Source: Salegentibacter salarius (GTDB lineage: Bacteria; Bacteroidota; Bacteroidia; Flavobacteriales; Flavobacteriaceae). From it: DNA of 64,000 nt. The stretch's first letter is position 1. Each line of letters opens with the position of its first letter. Positions 44,843 through 54,008 of this stretch are shown here, piece by piece. The stretch spans positions 1 to 64,000 of the forward strand of contig NZ_FVZF01000001.1 in NCBI RefSeq assembly GCF_900168265.1, written 5' to 3'. A model generated the notes under the pieces. That model saw only the letters and a program-made list of their open reading frames with translations. It was not told where the DNA came from and made no database searches. The translations under genes and the position numbers were made by a program.

Positions 44843-47149
44843 ATGAACCAAGATTATATACAACCTAACGAGTGGTCCATTCTGGAAGAAGGATTTGATG
44901 TAGAACGCGTAAAATCGTCTGAAAGCCTTTTTAGTATAGGTAACGGCGTTATGGGCCAGCGAGCCAATTTTGAAGAAAATTATTCCGGGCCAAGTTTCCA
45001 GGGAAGCTACATTGGCGGGGTTTATTATCCCGATAAAACCAAAGTTGGCTGGTGGAAAAACGGCTATCCAGAATATTTTGCGAAAGTACTTAACGCACCC
45101 AACTGGATTGGGATTAACGTTTTTATAAACGATGAAGCTTTAGACCTTTTTACCTGTAAAAAAGTAGAAGATTTTAAGCGCGAGCTTAATATGAAAGAAG
45201 GTTTTCACCGACGTAGTTTTATAGCCACGCTTCCAAACGACATCGAAATTTCGGTAAAAGCAACGCGTTTTCTTTCTATTGTTGAAGATGAACTTGGTGC
45301 GATAGATTTTGAAATTGAAGTTTTGAATAGTGATGCTGAGGTTCGTTTTGAGCCTTATCTAGATGGCGGAATCACAAATACAGATGCCAACTGGGAAGAA
45401 CGATTCTGGAAAACTTTAGAGGTGAAATCTGAAGGCGACAAAGGTTTTGTACTCTCTAAAACCCTAAAAACCGAATTCCATGTGAATACCTATATGCAAT
45501 CTGAAGTTTTGCTAGATGGGCAAAAACAAGATGCAGATTTTACTAAAACGAAAACTGAAGATAAACTTACTTTTTCCTATTCAATTAATGCTGAAAAGGG
45601 ACAAAAAGTAAGTCTTAGAAAATACGCCGGCTACGTGACCGATATGAACCATAAGCGTTCGGATCTCGTGGAAGCGGCTAGTAAAGTATTAGATTACGCC
45701 ACTAAAGCAGGGTTTTCCAAATTGCTTCAGGAGCAAAAAGAAGCCTGGGAGAAAATTTGGGAAATGGCCGATATCACTATTGAAGGTGATGTAAAAGCCC
45801 AACAGGGAATTCGCTTTAATATTTTTCAGCTAAATCAAACTTATTTAGGAAAAGATGAGCGTTTAAATATTGGTCCAAAAGGCTTTACCGGCGAGAAATA
45901 CGGCGGAAGCACTTATTGGGATACCGAAGCCTATTGTATTCCTTTTTATATGGCAACCAAAGATCAGCAGGTAGCCAGAAATTTATTGACCTATCGTTAT
46001 AATCATTTGGATAAAGCGATTGAGAATGCCGAAAAACTTGGATTTACCAATGGCGCGGCGTTATATCCAATGGTTACCATGAATGGCGAAGAAAGCCATA
46101 ACGAATGGGAAATTACCTTTGAGGAAATTCATAGAAATGGCGCGATGGTTTATGCCATTTATAATTACGTACGCTACACGGGCGATTTCGATTATATTCC
46201 GGAAAAAGGCCTGGAAGTAATGATCGCGATTGCAAGATTTTGGCAGCAACGAGTGAATTTCAGCGAACAGAAAAATAAATACGTAATGCTTGGTGTTACC
46301 GGGCCAAACGAGTACGAAAATAACGTGCATAATAACTGGTACACTAACTATTTAGCGAAATGGTGTATTGAATATTGCTTGGAAACCATTGAAAAGGTTA
46401 AGGAATCTCATATTGAAGATTACGAACGGGTAATGGGCAAAACTAAGCTCAATGAAGGCGAAATGGCAAAGTGGAGAGAAGTTGCTGAGAATATGTATTT
46501 CCCATATTCTGAAAAGCATGAGGTTTTCCTTCAGCAGGATGGATTTTTAGATAAAGAGATCGTCCCAATCGCCGAATTAGACAAATCTCAGCGCCCAATT
46601 AACCAGAAATGGAGCTGGGACAGGATTCTACGTTCCTGTTACATTAAACAAGCTGATGTTTTACAGGGCTTCTACTTTTTTGAAGATCACTTCAGCAAAA
46701 AAGAGCTTGAAAAGCATTTTGATTATTACGAACCTATTACCGTTCACGAATCATCGCTTTCTCCTTGTGTACACAGCATCCAGGCAGCACTTTTAGGTAG
46801 AACAAAACAGGCTTACGAGTTCTATTTGAGAACTTCAAGATTGGATTTAGATGATTATAACAAAGAAGTAGAGCAGGGATGCCATATTACCAGTATGGCC
46901 GGAACCTGGATGAGTATTGTAGAAGGTTTTGGTGGAATGCGAGTGAAAGAGGATCAACTTTCTTTTAATCCTACAATTCCGGAAGACTGGAAAACCTATT
47001 CTTTTAAAGTGAATTTTAGAGATCAGATTTTAAAAGTAAAAGTTACTGCAGATAAAACGGTTTTCTTCCTGGAAGGCGATAACGCGATTGAAATTAATGT
47101 AAATGGGAAAGTTATAGAAGTGCAACCCAATCAGGAGTGTGTGGTTTAA
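44843..47149 (+). CDS. Maltose phosphorylase (GH65)
   Basis: 768 residues, the usual length. It splits maltose with phosphate into glucose and beta-glucose 1-phosphate. Order: N-terminal beta-sandwich (about 1-270, start EGFDVERVKSSESLFSIGNG), linker, (alpha/alpha)6 barrel with YGGSTYWDTEAYCIPFYM, NGEESHNEWEITFEEIHRNG, GVTGPNEYENNVHNNWYTNY (catalytic Glu), KQADVLQGFYFF and TVHESSLSPCVHSI (phosphate site), GCHITSMAGTWMSIVEGFGG, and a small C-terminal beta domain. Trehalose and kojibiose phosphorylases are close relatives; the neighbouring maltose carrier and amylases point to maltose. No signal peptide, so cytoplasmic. Confidence 0.93.
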   Translation: MNQDYIQPNEWSILEEGFDVERVKSSESLFSIGNGVMGQRANFEENYSGPSFQGSYIGGVYYPDKTKVGWWKNGYPEYFAKVLNAPNWIGINVFINDEALDLFTCKKVEDFKRELNMKEGFHRRSFIATLPNDIEISVKATRFLSIVEDELGAIDFEIEVLNSDAEVRFEPYLDGGITNTDANWEERFWKTLEVKSEGDKGFVLSKTLKTEFHVNTYMQSEVLLDGQKQDADFTKTKTEDKLTFSYSINAEKGQKVSLRKYAGYVTDMNHKRSDLVEAASKVLDYATKAGFSKLLQEQKEAWEKIWEMADITIEGDVKAQQGIRFNIFQLNQTYLGKDERLNIGPKGFTGEKYGGSTYWDTEAYCIPFYMATKDQQVARNLLTYRYNHLDKAIENAEKLGFTNGAALYPMVTMNGEESHNEWEITFEEIHRNGAMVYAIYNYVRYTGDFDYIPEKGLEVMIAIARFWQQRVNFSEQKNKYVMLGVTGPNEYENNVHNNWYTNYLAKWCIEYCLETIEKVKESHIEDYERVMGKTKLNEGEMAKWREVAENMYFPYSEKHEVFLQQDGFLDKEIVPIAELDKSQRPINQKWSWDRILRSCYIKQADVLQGFYFFEDHFSKKELEKHFDYYEPITVHESSLSPCVHSIQAALLGRTKQAYEFYLRTSRLDLDDYNKEVEQGCHITSMAGTWMSIVEGFGGMRVKEDQLSFNPTIPEDWKTYSFKVNFRDQILKVKVTADKTVFFLEGDNAIEINVNGKVIEVQPNQECVV

Positions 47150-47151
47150 TA

Positions 47152-47273
47152 CGTCCTCCTGAACTTGTTTCAGGATCTAAGTCTAAATAATCGTCATTAC
47201 GAACGGAGTGAAGTAATCTCTTCCTAATAACAAAAGATTGCTTCTCCCGATAAAAATCGGGATCGCAATGACG
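47152..47273. repeat. Family 1 left arm fused to a family 3 palindrome
   Basis: 47152-47181 (CGTCCTCCTGAACTTGTTTC...) is a lone left arm of family 1. 47192-47273 is a family 3 unit, starting CGTCATTACGAACGGAGTGA and ending ATCGCAATGACG, with inner arms GTAATCTC/AGATTGC and a TCCCGATAAAAATCGGGA hairpin. It lies between maltose phosphorylase and the next GH13 gene. Confidence 0.8.
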
Positions 47274-47309
47274 AGGATATTGAGAATACAATAATTTAAA
47301 CAAAAAATC

Positions 47310-49166
47310 ATGAAAAAAATATTAATCACTTTAATTCTCTTCACCGGTTTAACCGGGTTTGCGCAAATAGAACGCGTAGAGCCGCCAAACTGGTGGGTGG
47401 GTTTTGAAGAAACCGAACTCCAGTTAATGGTTTATGGCGAAAATATTGGAAATGCCATCCCGAATATCGATTATCCCGGAGTTAGCATTGAAAATGTTGA
47501 AAAAGCCGATAGCCCGAATTACCTGTTTATCGATTTGAAAATCGGGGAAGCAAAACCGGGAACTTTTGAACTCACTTTTCAGCTTGAAGACGGTTTAGAA
47601 GAAGTGTATGAATATGAATTGAAAAGTCGGGAAAAGCCTGCGTCAGATTACGTGGGTTTTGATAATTCTGACGCGATCTATTTAATCACTCCAGATCGTT
47701 TTTCCAACGGAGATAAAGCTAACGATAGCTTTGATTATCTGAATGAAAAAACCAAAGACCGAGACGACGATTATGGGCGACATGGTGGTGATATTCGTGG
47801 GATTATAAATCATTTGGATTATATAGAGGAAATGGGCTTTACCGCTATTTGGCCTTCCCCTTTGGTAATTAACGATATGAAATCGGGTTCTTATCACGGG
47901 TACGCAATGACCGATTTTTATAAGGTAGATCCGCGGTTTGGAACTTTGGAAGAATACAGAGAATTAGCAGATAAAGCTGCCAATCGTGGAATTAAACTGG
48001 TTATGGACCAGGTGGCTAACCACGCCGGAGTGGAGCATTGGTGGATGGATGATCTTCCTTTTGACAATTGGATCAACTATCAGGAGAAATTTGAAAACGG
48101 CGAAGATTTGGTGTATTCCAATCATCGTAGAACGACCAACCAGGATTTATACGCTTCAGAAACCGATAAAAAAGGAATGACTGAAGGTTGGTTCGTAGAA
48201 ACTATGCCAGATCTAAACCAGGAAAATCCGTTTATGGCCAAATATCTTATTCAGAATAGTATTTGGTGGATTGAAACTCTTGGTTTAGGAGGAATTCGCC
48301 AGGATACTTATCCATATCCCGATAAGGAATTTATGAGCGAATGGGCCGGCGCGATTATGAGAGAATATCCAAACTTCAATATAGTAGGTGAGGAATGGAG
48401 TTTGAATCCCTTGCTTATTCGCTACTGGCAGGATGGCGTGGATAATGGTTATGATTCTAACCTGAAATCTACGATGGATTTCGCGATGCAGGAAAAAATT
48501 GTAACCGGTTTAAAAGCCGAAGAAACCTGGGGCACCGGGTTGGTTGAAATCTATGAAGCGCTGGCCAATGATTTCGCTTATGCCGATCCTGAAAACATTA
48601 TGATTTTCCCCGATAACCACGATAAAAGCCGAATCTACACCCAACTTGGAGAAGACGTAGCCAAAACCAAAATGACGGTGGCTTATATGGCCGTTTTGCC
48701 AAGAATTTTCCAAATGTATTACGGTACCGAAATTTTAATGGACGATACCGAAAATCCTGGTGATCATGGTTTAATTAGAACCGAATTTCCCGGTGGTTGG
48801 GACGATAGTGAAGTGAATGCTTTTACGGGTGAAGGACTTTCAGAAGAAAAAGCTGGTATGCAGGAATTTGTTAAAAAAGTGATGAATTATCGCAAAAACA
48901 GCGAGGCAATCCATTCAGGAGAAACTAAACATTTCGCCCCGGAAGATGGTACCTACTTAATTACCCGAAAAGCCGGAGATGAGGTAATAGTGCTTATTCT
49001 TAGTAAAAATAAAGAAGCAGTTACTTTAGACCTTGAACGTTTCAGCGAATTAAATTTAGAAGGAAAAAGCTTTAAAAATCTTATTTCAGAAGAAACATTT
49101 CAGTGGGAAGATTCTTTAGAATTACCTGAAGAAGGCGTTTATTTTTTTACTACTAAAATGGAGTAA
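47310..49166 (+). CDS. Exported GH13 neopullulanase/cyclomaltodextrinase-type enzyme (SusA-like)
   Basis: 618 residues. Sec signal peptide 1-18 (ending TGFAQ, no lipobox), so periplasmic. An N-terminal Ig-like module (about 20-115; VEPPNWWVGFEETELQLMVY) is the cyclomaltodextrinase N domain. The barrel shows YLITPDRFSNGD, GGDIRGIINHLDYIEEMGFT, MDQVANHAG, GGIRQDTYPYPD (nucleophile Asp), IVGEEWS (acid Glu) and MIFPDNHDKSRIY (third Asp). A C-terminal beta domain ends the protein. Such enzymes cut cyclodextrin, pullulan or maltodextrin to maltose or panose in the periplasm, feeding the maltose carrier. Confidence 0.92.
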   Translation: MKKILITLILFTGLTGFAQIERVEPPNWWVGFEETELQLMVYGENIGNAIPNIDYPGVSIENVEKADSPNYLFIDLKIGEAKPGTFELTFQLEDGLEEVYEYELKSREKPASDYVGFDNSDAIYLITPDRFSNGDKANDSFDYLNEKTKDRDDDYGRHGGDIRGIINHLDYIEEMGFTAIWPSPLVINDMKSGSYHGYAMTDFYKVDPRFGTLEEYRELADKAANRGIKLVMDQVANHAGVEHWWMDDLPFDNWINYQEKFENGEDLVYSNHRRTTNQDLYASETDKKGMTEGWFVETMPDLNQENPFMAKYLIQNSIWWIETLGLGGIRQDTYPYPDKEFMSEWAGAIMREYPNFNIVGEEWSLNPLLIRYWQDGVDNGYDSNLKSTMDFAMQEKIVTGLKAEETWGTGLVEIYEALANDFAYADPENIMIFPDNHDKSRIYTQLGEDVAKTKMTVAYMAVLPRIFQMYYGTEILMDDTENPGDHGLIRTEFPGGWDDSEVNAFTGEGLSEEKAGMQEFVKKVMNYRKNSEAIHSGETKHFAPEDGTYLITRKAGDEVIVLILSKNKEAVTLDLERFSELNLEGKSFKNLISEETFQWEDSLELPEEGVYFFTTKME

Positions 49167-49173
49167 CCTAAAT

Positions 49174-49245
49174 CCTGCGAGGTTTTCAAAACCTCGTAGG
49201 TATGTAAAAAAAGGAAAACCTACAAGGTTTTAGAAACCTTGCAGG
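49174..49245. repeat. Family 4 palindromes, two copies
   Basis: 49174-49200 (CCTGCGAGG TTTTCAAAA CCTCGTAGG) and 49219-49245 (CCTACAAGG TTTTAGAAA CCTTGCAGG) are each hairpin-forming, and together they form a larger inverted pair. A third copy is at 58184. Confidence 0.85.
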
Positions 49246-49262
49246 AGGAAAAATATAGTGCA

Positions 49263-49388
49263 CGTCAAGCTGAACCTGCCCGTCCATTCAGGCGGGCTTG
49301 TTTCAGACTTTATCCCGAATTTACTTCGGGGTTCTAATATGATTTTAAATTCAAACATGTTAGATCCTGAAACGAGTTCAGGATGACG
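49263..49388. repeat. Dispersed palindromic repeat, family 1, long form
   Basis: Left arm CGTCAAGCTGAACCTG is interrupted by a CCCGTCCATTCAGGCGGG hairpin before CTTGTTTCAG. The right arm is AGATCCTGAAACGAGTTCAG then GATGACG, ending 49388. The centre carries TCCCGAATTTACTTCGGGG. It is the longest family 1 copy here. Confidence 0.8.
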
Positions 49389-49438
49389 TTTAAAGAAAGA
49401 CTAATGGAAAAACTAAATTTCAACTAAAATAAATAAAA

Positions 49439-50875
49439 ATGAAAAAACCATTAATAATGCTGCTGGCCTTTACGGCCTTGTTTTCCTGTAAAGAAAACGA
49501 AACACAAGAGCAGCCAAAACGTGAAGAAGAACAAGCAATCGCACCGGTATCTAACGATGCGTTGGAATCGGCGGTGATTTATGAAGCGAATATTCGCCAG
49601 TATTCTCCCGAAGGAACTTTTGATGCTTTTACTGAAGATATTCCGCAATTAAAGGAACTAGGTGTAAAAGTGATTTGGCTAATGCCTATTTACCCGATTT
49701 CTATGAAAAATAGAAAGGCCACCGGCGATCTTTCAGTAGAAGATATTGAGGATCCGGAAGAAAGAAAAAAATACCTGGGAAGTTATTATGCAATTTCAGA
49801 TTATACCGATGTTAATCCTGAATTTGGAAACTTTGAGGATTTTGAAGAACTGGTGGAGACCGCCCACGAAAACGGAATGTATGTAATTCTGGATTGGGTT
49901 GCTAACCATACCGGCTGGGACCATAAATGGATTGAGGAAAAGCCTGAATATTATCATAAAAATGACAAAGGCGAAGTTACAGACCCTATAAATCCTGCAA
50001 CCGGGGAATCCTGGGGATGGACAGATGTAGCTCATCTAAATTTTGAAAACGAAGAACTACATGAAGCTATGGGTGAAGAAATGAAGTTTTGGGTAGAAAA
50101 GTACAATGTAGACGGTTTTAGAGCCGATGTTGCGGGAGAAGTACCTACCGAATTTTGGGAAAGCATTGTTCCTCAATTAAAAGAAATAAAACCGGTTTTC
50201 ATGTTAGCCGAGTCAGAAGACAAGGATCTTTTTGAAAATGCATTTGATATGGGTTACAACTGGGAAGGTCACCATATTATGAACGAGATGGCGCAGGGTA
50301 AAAAGACCGCGAAAGATTGGGACGCATATATGCAGAAAATCGATACTACTTATCAGGATGACGATTATTTGATGAATTTCGTGACGAATCACGATGAGAA
50401 TTCCTGGAACGGGACGGTAAAGGAGAGAATGGGAGATGCTTCAGAAACTATGATGGCGCTTACTTACACTTTACCGGGAATGCCGCTAATTTACAGCGGG
50501 CAGGAGTATGATATGGATAAAAGGCTTTTATTTTTTGAAAAAGATACTATTCCGAAGGAAAAAGGAAAGGTTTGGCCATTATTGGAGAAACTTGGAGAGT
50601 TAAAAAATGAGAATAAAGCCCTACACGGTGGAAAAGAAGCGGCTTCTTATGAGAATATTGAAACTTCAGAAGAAGAAAAAGTTTTGGCCTTTAAAAGGGA
50701 AAAAGATGGTGCTGAGTTAATTTATATTGCTAATATGAGTGATGAGAGTACCAATTTCAGCATAAAAATAGAAGGGAATTTTGAAGACTATTTATCGGGT
50801 GAAATGATAGAAATTTCCGAAGATAAAAATATGGATTTGAAACCCTGGCAGTTCTTTATCTTAATAAATAAGTAA
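49439..50875 (+). CDS. GH13 alpha-amylase lipoprotein
   Basis: 478 residues. The lipobox is ALFSCKENE (Cys at 16) with a basic and polar start rather than the acidic surface signal, so it may stay in the periplasm. The barrel shows VIYEANIRQYSPEGTF, VIWLMPIYPIS, YVILDWVANHTGWDH, VDGFRADVAGEVP (nucleophile Asp), FMLAESEDKD (acid Glu) and MNFVTNHDENSW (third Asp). A short C-terminal beta domain follows. It resembles GH13 oligosaccharide-cutting amylases and is the third GH13 enzyme of the locus. A strong terminator follows its stop. Confidence 0.92.
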   Translation: MKKPLIMLLAFTALFSCKENETQEQPKREEEQAIAPVSNDALESAVIYEANIRQYSPEGTFDAFTEDIPQLKELGVKVIWLMPIYPISMKNRKATGDLSVEDIEDPEERKKYLGSYYAISDYTDVNPEFGNFEDFEELVETAHENGMYVILDWVANHTGWDHKWIEEKPEYYHKNDKGEVTDPINPATGESWGWTDVAHLNFENEELHEAMGEEMKFWVEKYNVDGFRADVAGEVPTEFWESIVPQLKEIKPVFMLAESEDKDLFENAFDMGYNWEGHHIMNEMAQGKKTAKDWDAYMQKIDTTYQDDDYLMNFVTNHDENSWNGTVKERMGDASETMMALTYTLPGMPLIYSGQEYDMDKRLLFFEKDTIPKEKGKVWPLLEKLGELKNENKALHGGKEAASYENIETSEEEKVLAFKREKDGAELIYIANMSDESTNFSIKIEGNFEDYLSGEMIEISEDKNMDLKPWQFFILINK

Positions 50876-50893
50876 TAAATTTACTAAAATAGT

Positions 50894-50923
50894 AAAAACA
50901 GCCCTCTCAAAAGGGCTGTTTTT
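50894..50923 (+). terminator. Intrinsic terminator of the maltose gene run
   Basis: AAAAACAGCCCT, CTCAAA loop and AGGGCTGTTTTT form a perfect stem with a T tail, directly after the third GH13 gene. Confidence 0.92.
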
Positions 50924-50936
50924 GTTAGTTATTAAC

Positions 50937-50950
50937 CGAAAACGTTTTAG
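50937..50950. promoter_or_regulatory. Putative LacI-family operator upstream of pfkA
   Basis: CGAAAACGTTTTAG holds a 10-base perfect palindrome AAAACGTTTT (50939-50948). Eight of its bases (CGAAAACGTTT region) match the site in the susC-lacI gap. It lies 36 bases upstream of the -7 box of pfkA, where a bound protein would meet the promoter. Confidence 0.6.
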
Positions 50951-50986
50951 TTTTTTAGTAAATTAGGTTATATTGTAGAATTAAAA

Positions 50987-50994
50987 TAGCTTTG
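50987..50994 (+). promoter_or_regulatory. Putative -7 box TAGCTTTG of pfkA
   Basis: Exact TAnnTTTG match, 5 bases before the pfkA start codon. If used, the message would start at or very near the ATG. Confidence 0.45.
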
Positions 50995-50999
50995 GCCTA

Positions 51000-51986
51000 A
51001 TGGCGAAGAAAATTAATAAAATTGCAGTCTTAACATCCGGTGGTGATGCACCCGGAATGAACGCCGCTATAAGGGCGGTTGTTAGATCCTGTTCATATTA
51101 TAACCTGGAGTGCGTTGGTGTTTACCGCGGCTACCAGGGACTTATAGAAGGAGATTTTGAAGATCTTACTGCAAGATCTGTTAGAAATATCATTAATAAA
51201 GGAGGAACTTTCCTAAAATCTTCCCGATCTGAAGAATTTAAAACCGAAGAAGGACGAGCAAAAGCTCATGAGAAACTTACCGATGCCGGTGTAGATGCTT
51301 TGGTGGTGATTGGTGGAGATGGAACTTTTACCGGAGGCCTTTACTTTAATAGAGAATTTGATTTTCCTATTGTGGGAATTCCCGCAACTATAGATAACGA
51401 TATTAACGGTACCGATTATACCCTTGGTTATGACACCGCTTTAAATACGGTGGTAGAAGCCATAGACAAGATTCGGGATACCGCAAGTTCTCATAACCGT
51501 TTGTTTTTAATTGAGGTTATGGGTCGGGATGCAGGTGATATTGCTTTAAATAGTGGTATTGGTGCAGGAGCCGAAGAAATATTACTTCCGGAAGAAGACC
51601 AGGGAATTCAGCGTATGATGGATTCTTTGGAAAAAAGTAAGAAATCCGGAAAAACCTCCAGTATTATAGTGGTGGCTGAAGGTGAAAAGAGCGGAAAGAA
51701 TATTTTTCAGTTAGCTGAATTTATCTCGCAAAGCCACAAAGAATATGACATTAGAGTCTCTGTGCTGGGTCATATTCAAAGAGGAGGTTCTCCAAGTTGT
51801 TTTGATCGCGTTCTGGCCAGTAAACTTGGTGTTGGTGCGGTTGAAGCATTAACCGATGGTAAAACCAACATCATGGTAGGTGTACATCATCAAAAAGTGG
51901 TGCACGTACCTTTGGAAACTGCTTTAAAAGAAGACAGGGAATTTGATCAAGAATTGAGAAGGGTGGCAAACATCACTTCCGTGTAA
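51000..51986 (+). CDS. pfkA: 6-phosphofructokinase, ATP-dependent
   Basis: 328 residues. It makes fructose 1,6-bisphosphate in glycolysis. Visible are SGGDAPGMNAAIRAVVR (14-21 ATP loop), GGTFLKSSRS, IGGDGTFTGG (near 98), IPATIDNDINGTDYTLGYDTA (catalytic TIDND), EVMGRDAGDIALNSGI, EGEKSG and VLGHIQRGGSPSCFDR. At the place where PPi-dependent enzymes have Lys before TIDND, this one has Ala, so ATP is the donor. gapA follows 19 bases on, giving a two-gene glycolysis operon placed directly after the maltose genes. Confidence 0.95.
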   Translation: MAKKINKIAVLTSGGDAPGMNAAIRAVVRSCSYYNLECVGVYRGYQGLIEGDFEDLTARSVRNIINKGGTFLKSSRSEEFKTEEGRAKAHEKLTDAGVDALVVIGGDGTFTGGLYFNREFDFPIVGIPATIDNDINGTDYTLGYDTALNTVVEAIDKIRDTASSHNRLFLIEVMGRDAGDIALNSGIGAGAEEILLPEEDQGIQRMMDSLEKSKKSGKTSSIIVVAEGEKSGKNIFQLAEFISQSHKEYDIRVSVLGHIQRGGSPSCFDRVLASKLGVGAVEALTDGKTNIMVGVHHQKVVHVPLETALKEDREFDQELRRVANITSV

Positions 51987-52002
51987 AATTTTTAAAATTT
52001 AA

Positions 52003-53004
<1,002 letters not shown>

Positions 53005-53017
53005 TATTTTATTTTAG

Positions 53018-53077
53018 AGCCTGAAGAAAGTTACGCTTAGGTTATTTTAATCTTTTAGCGCTTTCCTCAGGCTTTTT
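53018..53077 (+). terminator. Putative terminator after gapA
   Basis: AGCCTGAAGAAAG (53018-53030) pairs with CTTTCCTCAGGCT (53061-53073), one mismatch, followed by TTTT. The loop is about 30 bases and can fold further. Confidence 0.7.
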
Positions 53078-53099
53078 AATTTAAACCATATTCACACAC

Positions 53100-53960
53100 A
53101 TGATATTAATAGCGGACGGTGGATCAACAAAATGTGACTGGATCTTACTTAGTGCAACAGGGGAAGAATTACTTAGAACCCGCACTAAAGGATTAAATCC
53201 GGCAGTATTTCCTGAAGTAGTACTGGAGCAACGTGTTGAAGAGAATGCCGATTTAAGGGAAGTAAAAGATAAAGTAGAACGGGTGCATTTTTATGGTGCC
53301 GGTTGTGGTACCGAAACTCCTAAAAAACTATTGGAAGGGATTTTCACTAATTTCTTTACCAATGTAGAAGAAGTCATTATTTTGGAAGATATGGTTGCTG
53401 CCGTTTATGCTGCTACCACAGAGCCCGGAATTGTTTGTATTCTTGGTACCGGATCTAACAGTTGTTACTTTGACGGTAAAGATATACATCAAGCCGTGCA
53501 TTCCCTGGGATATATTCTAATGGATGAGGCCAGCGGGAATTACTTCGGAAAAAGGCTAATAAGAGATTATTACTATAAAAGAATGCCTCCGGAACTTTCC
53601 GAAGAATTTGGCAAGATATATAATATGGAATCTGATGAGATTAAGAAAAATCTTTATCGTAAAGAGAATCCAAATACTTACCTCGCTTCTTTTGCTGAAT
53701 TTATTTTTTCTAATGAACGTAATGGGTATTTCTACAAATTAGTACACGAAGGAATTACCGATTTTATGCATTCTCGTGTAATGTGCTATAAACAAGCACA
53801 AAATACACCGGTGCATTTTATAGGAACCATCGCTTATTTTAGCGAAGATATCATTCGAGCTGTAGCGCAACCTTACGGGATAGAAATTGGAAATATTGTT
53901 CGTAGGCCAATTGATTCCTTGATAGAATATTATAGAAAAGAAGTGCTTATCGATAAATAA
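53100..53960 (+). CDS. BadF/BadG-type ATPase, N-acetylglucosamine kinase-like
   Basis: 286 residues of the ASKHA sugar kinase fold. The phosphate 1 loop is LIADGGSTKCDWILL (4-18), the adenosine/catalytic region VHFYGAGCG and LGTGSNSCYFDGKDI (near 117), followed by GYILMDEASGNYFGKRLI and HFIGTIAYFSEDIIRA. Relatives phosphorylate N-acetylglucosamine or N-acetylmuramic acid, and related ATPases activate benzoyl-CoA reductase; the short length and single domain favour a sugar kinase. Flavobacteria commonly keep it next to pfkA and gapA. The substrate is not certain. Confidence 0.82.
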   Translation: MILIADGGSTKCDWILLSATGEELLRTRTKGLNPAVFPEVVLEQRVEENADLREVKDKVERVHFYGAGCGTETPKKLLEGIFTNFFTNVEEVIILEDMVAAVYAATTEPGIVCILGTGSNSCYFDGKDIHQAVHSLGYILMDEASGNYFGKRLIRDYYYKRMPPELSEEFGKIYNMESDEIKKNLYRKENPNTYLASFAEFIFSNERNGYFYKLVHEGITDFMHSRVMCYKQAQNTPVHFIGTIAYFSEDIIRAVAQPYGIEIGNIVRRPIDSLIEYYRKEVLIDK

Positions 53961-54008
53961 TTATATTTTTTCATAATTTTTAGTACATTTAAGAAATTCA
54001 AGGCTTAG

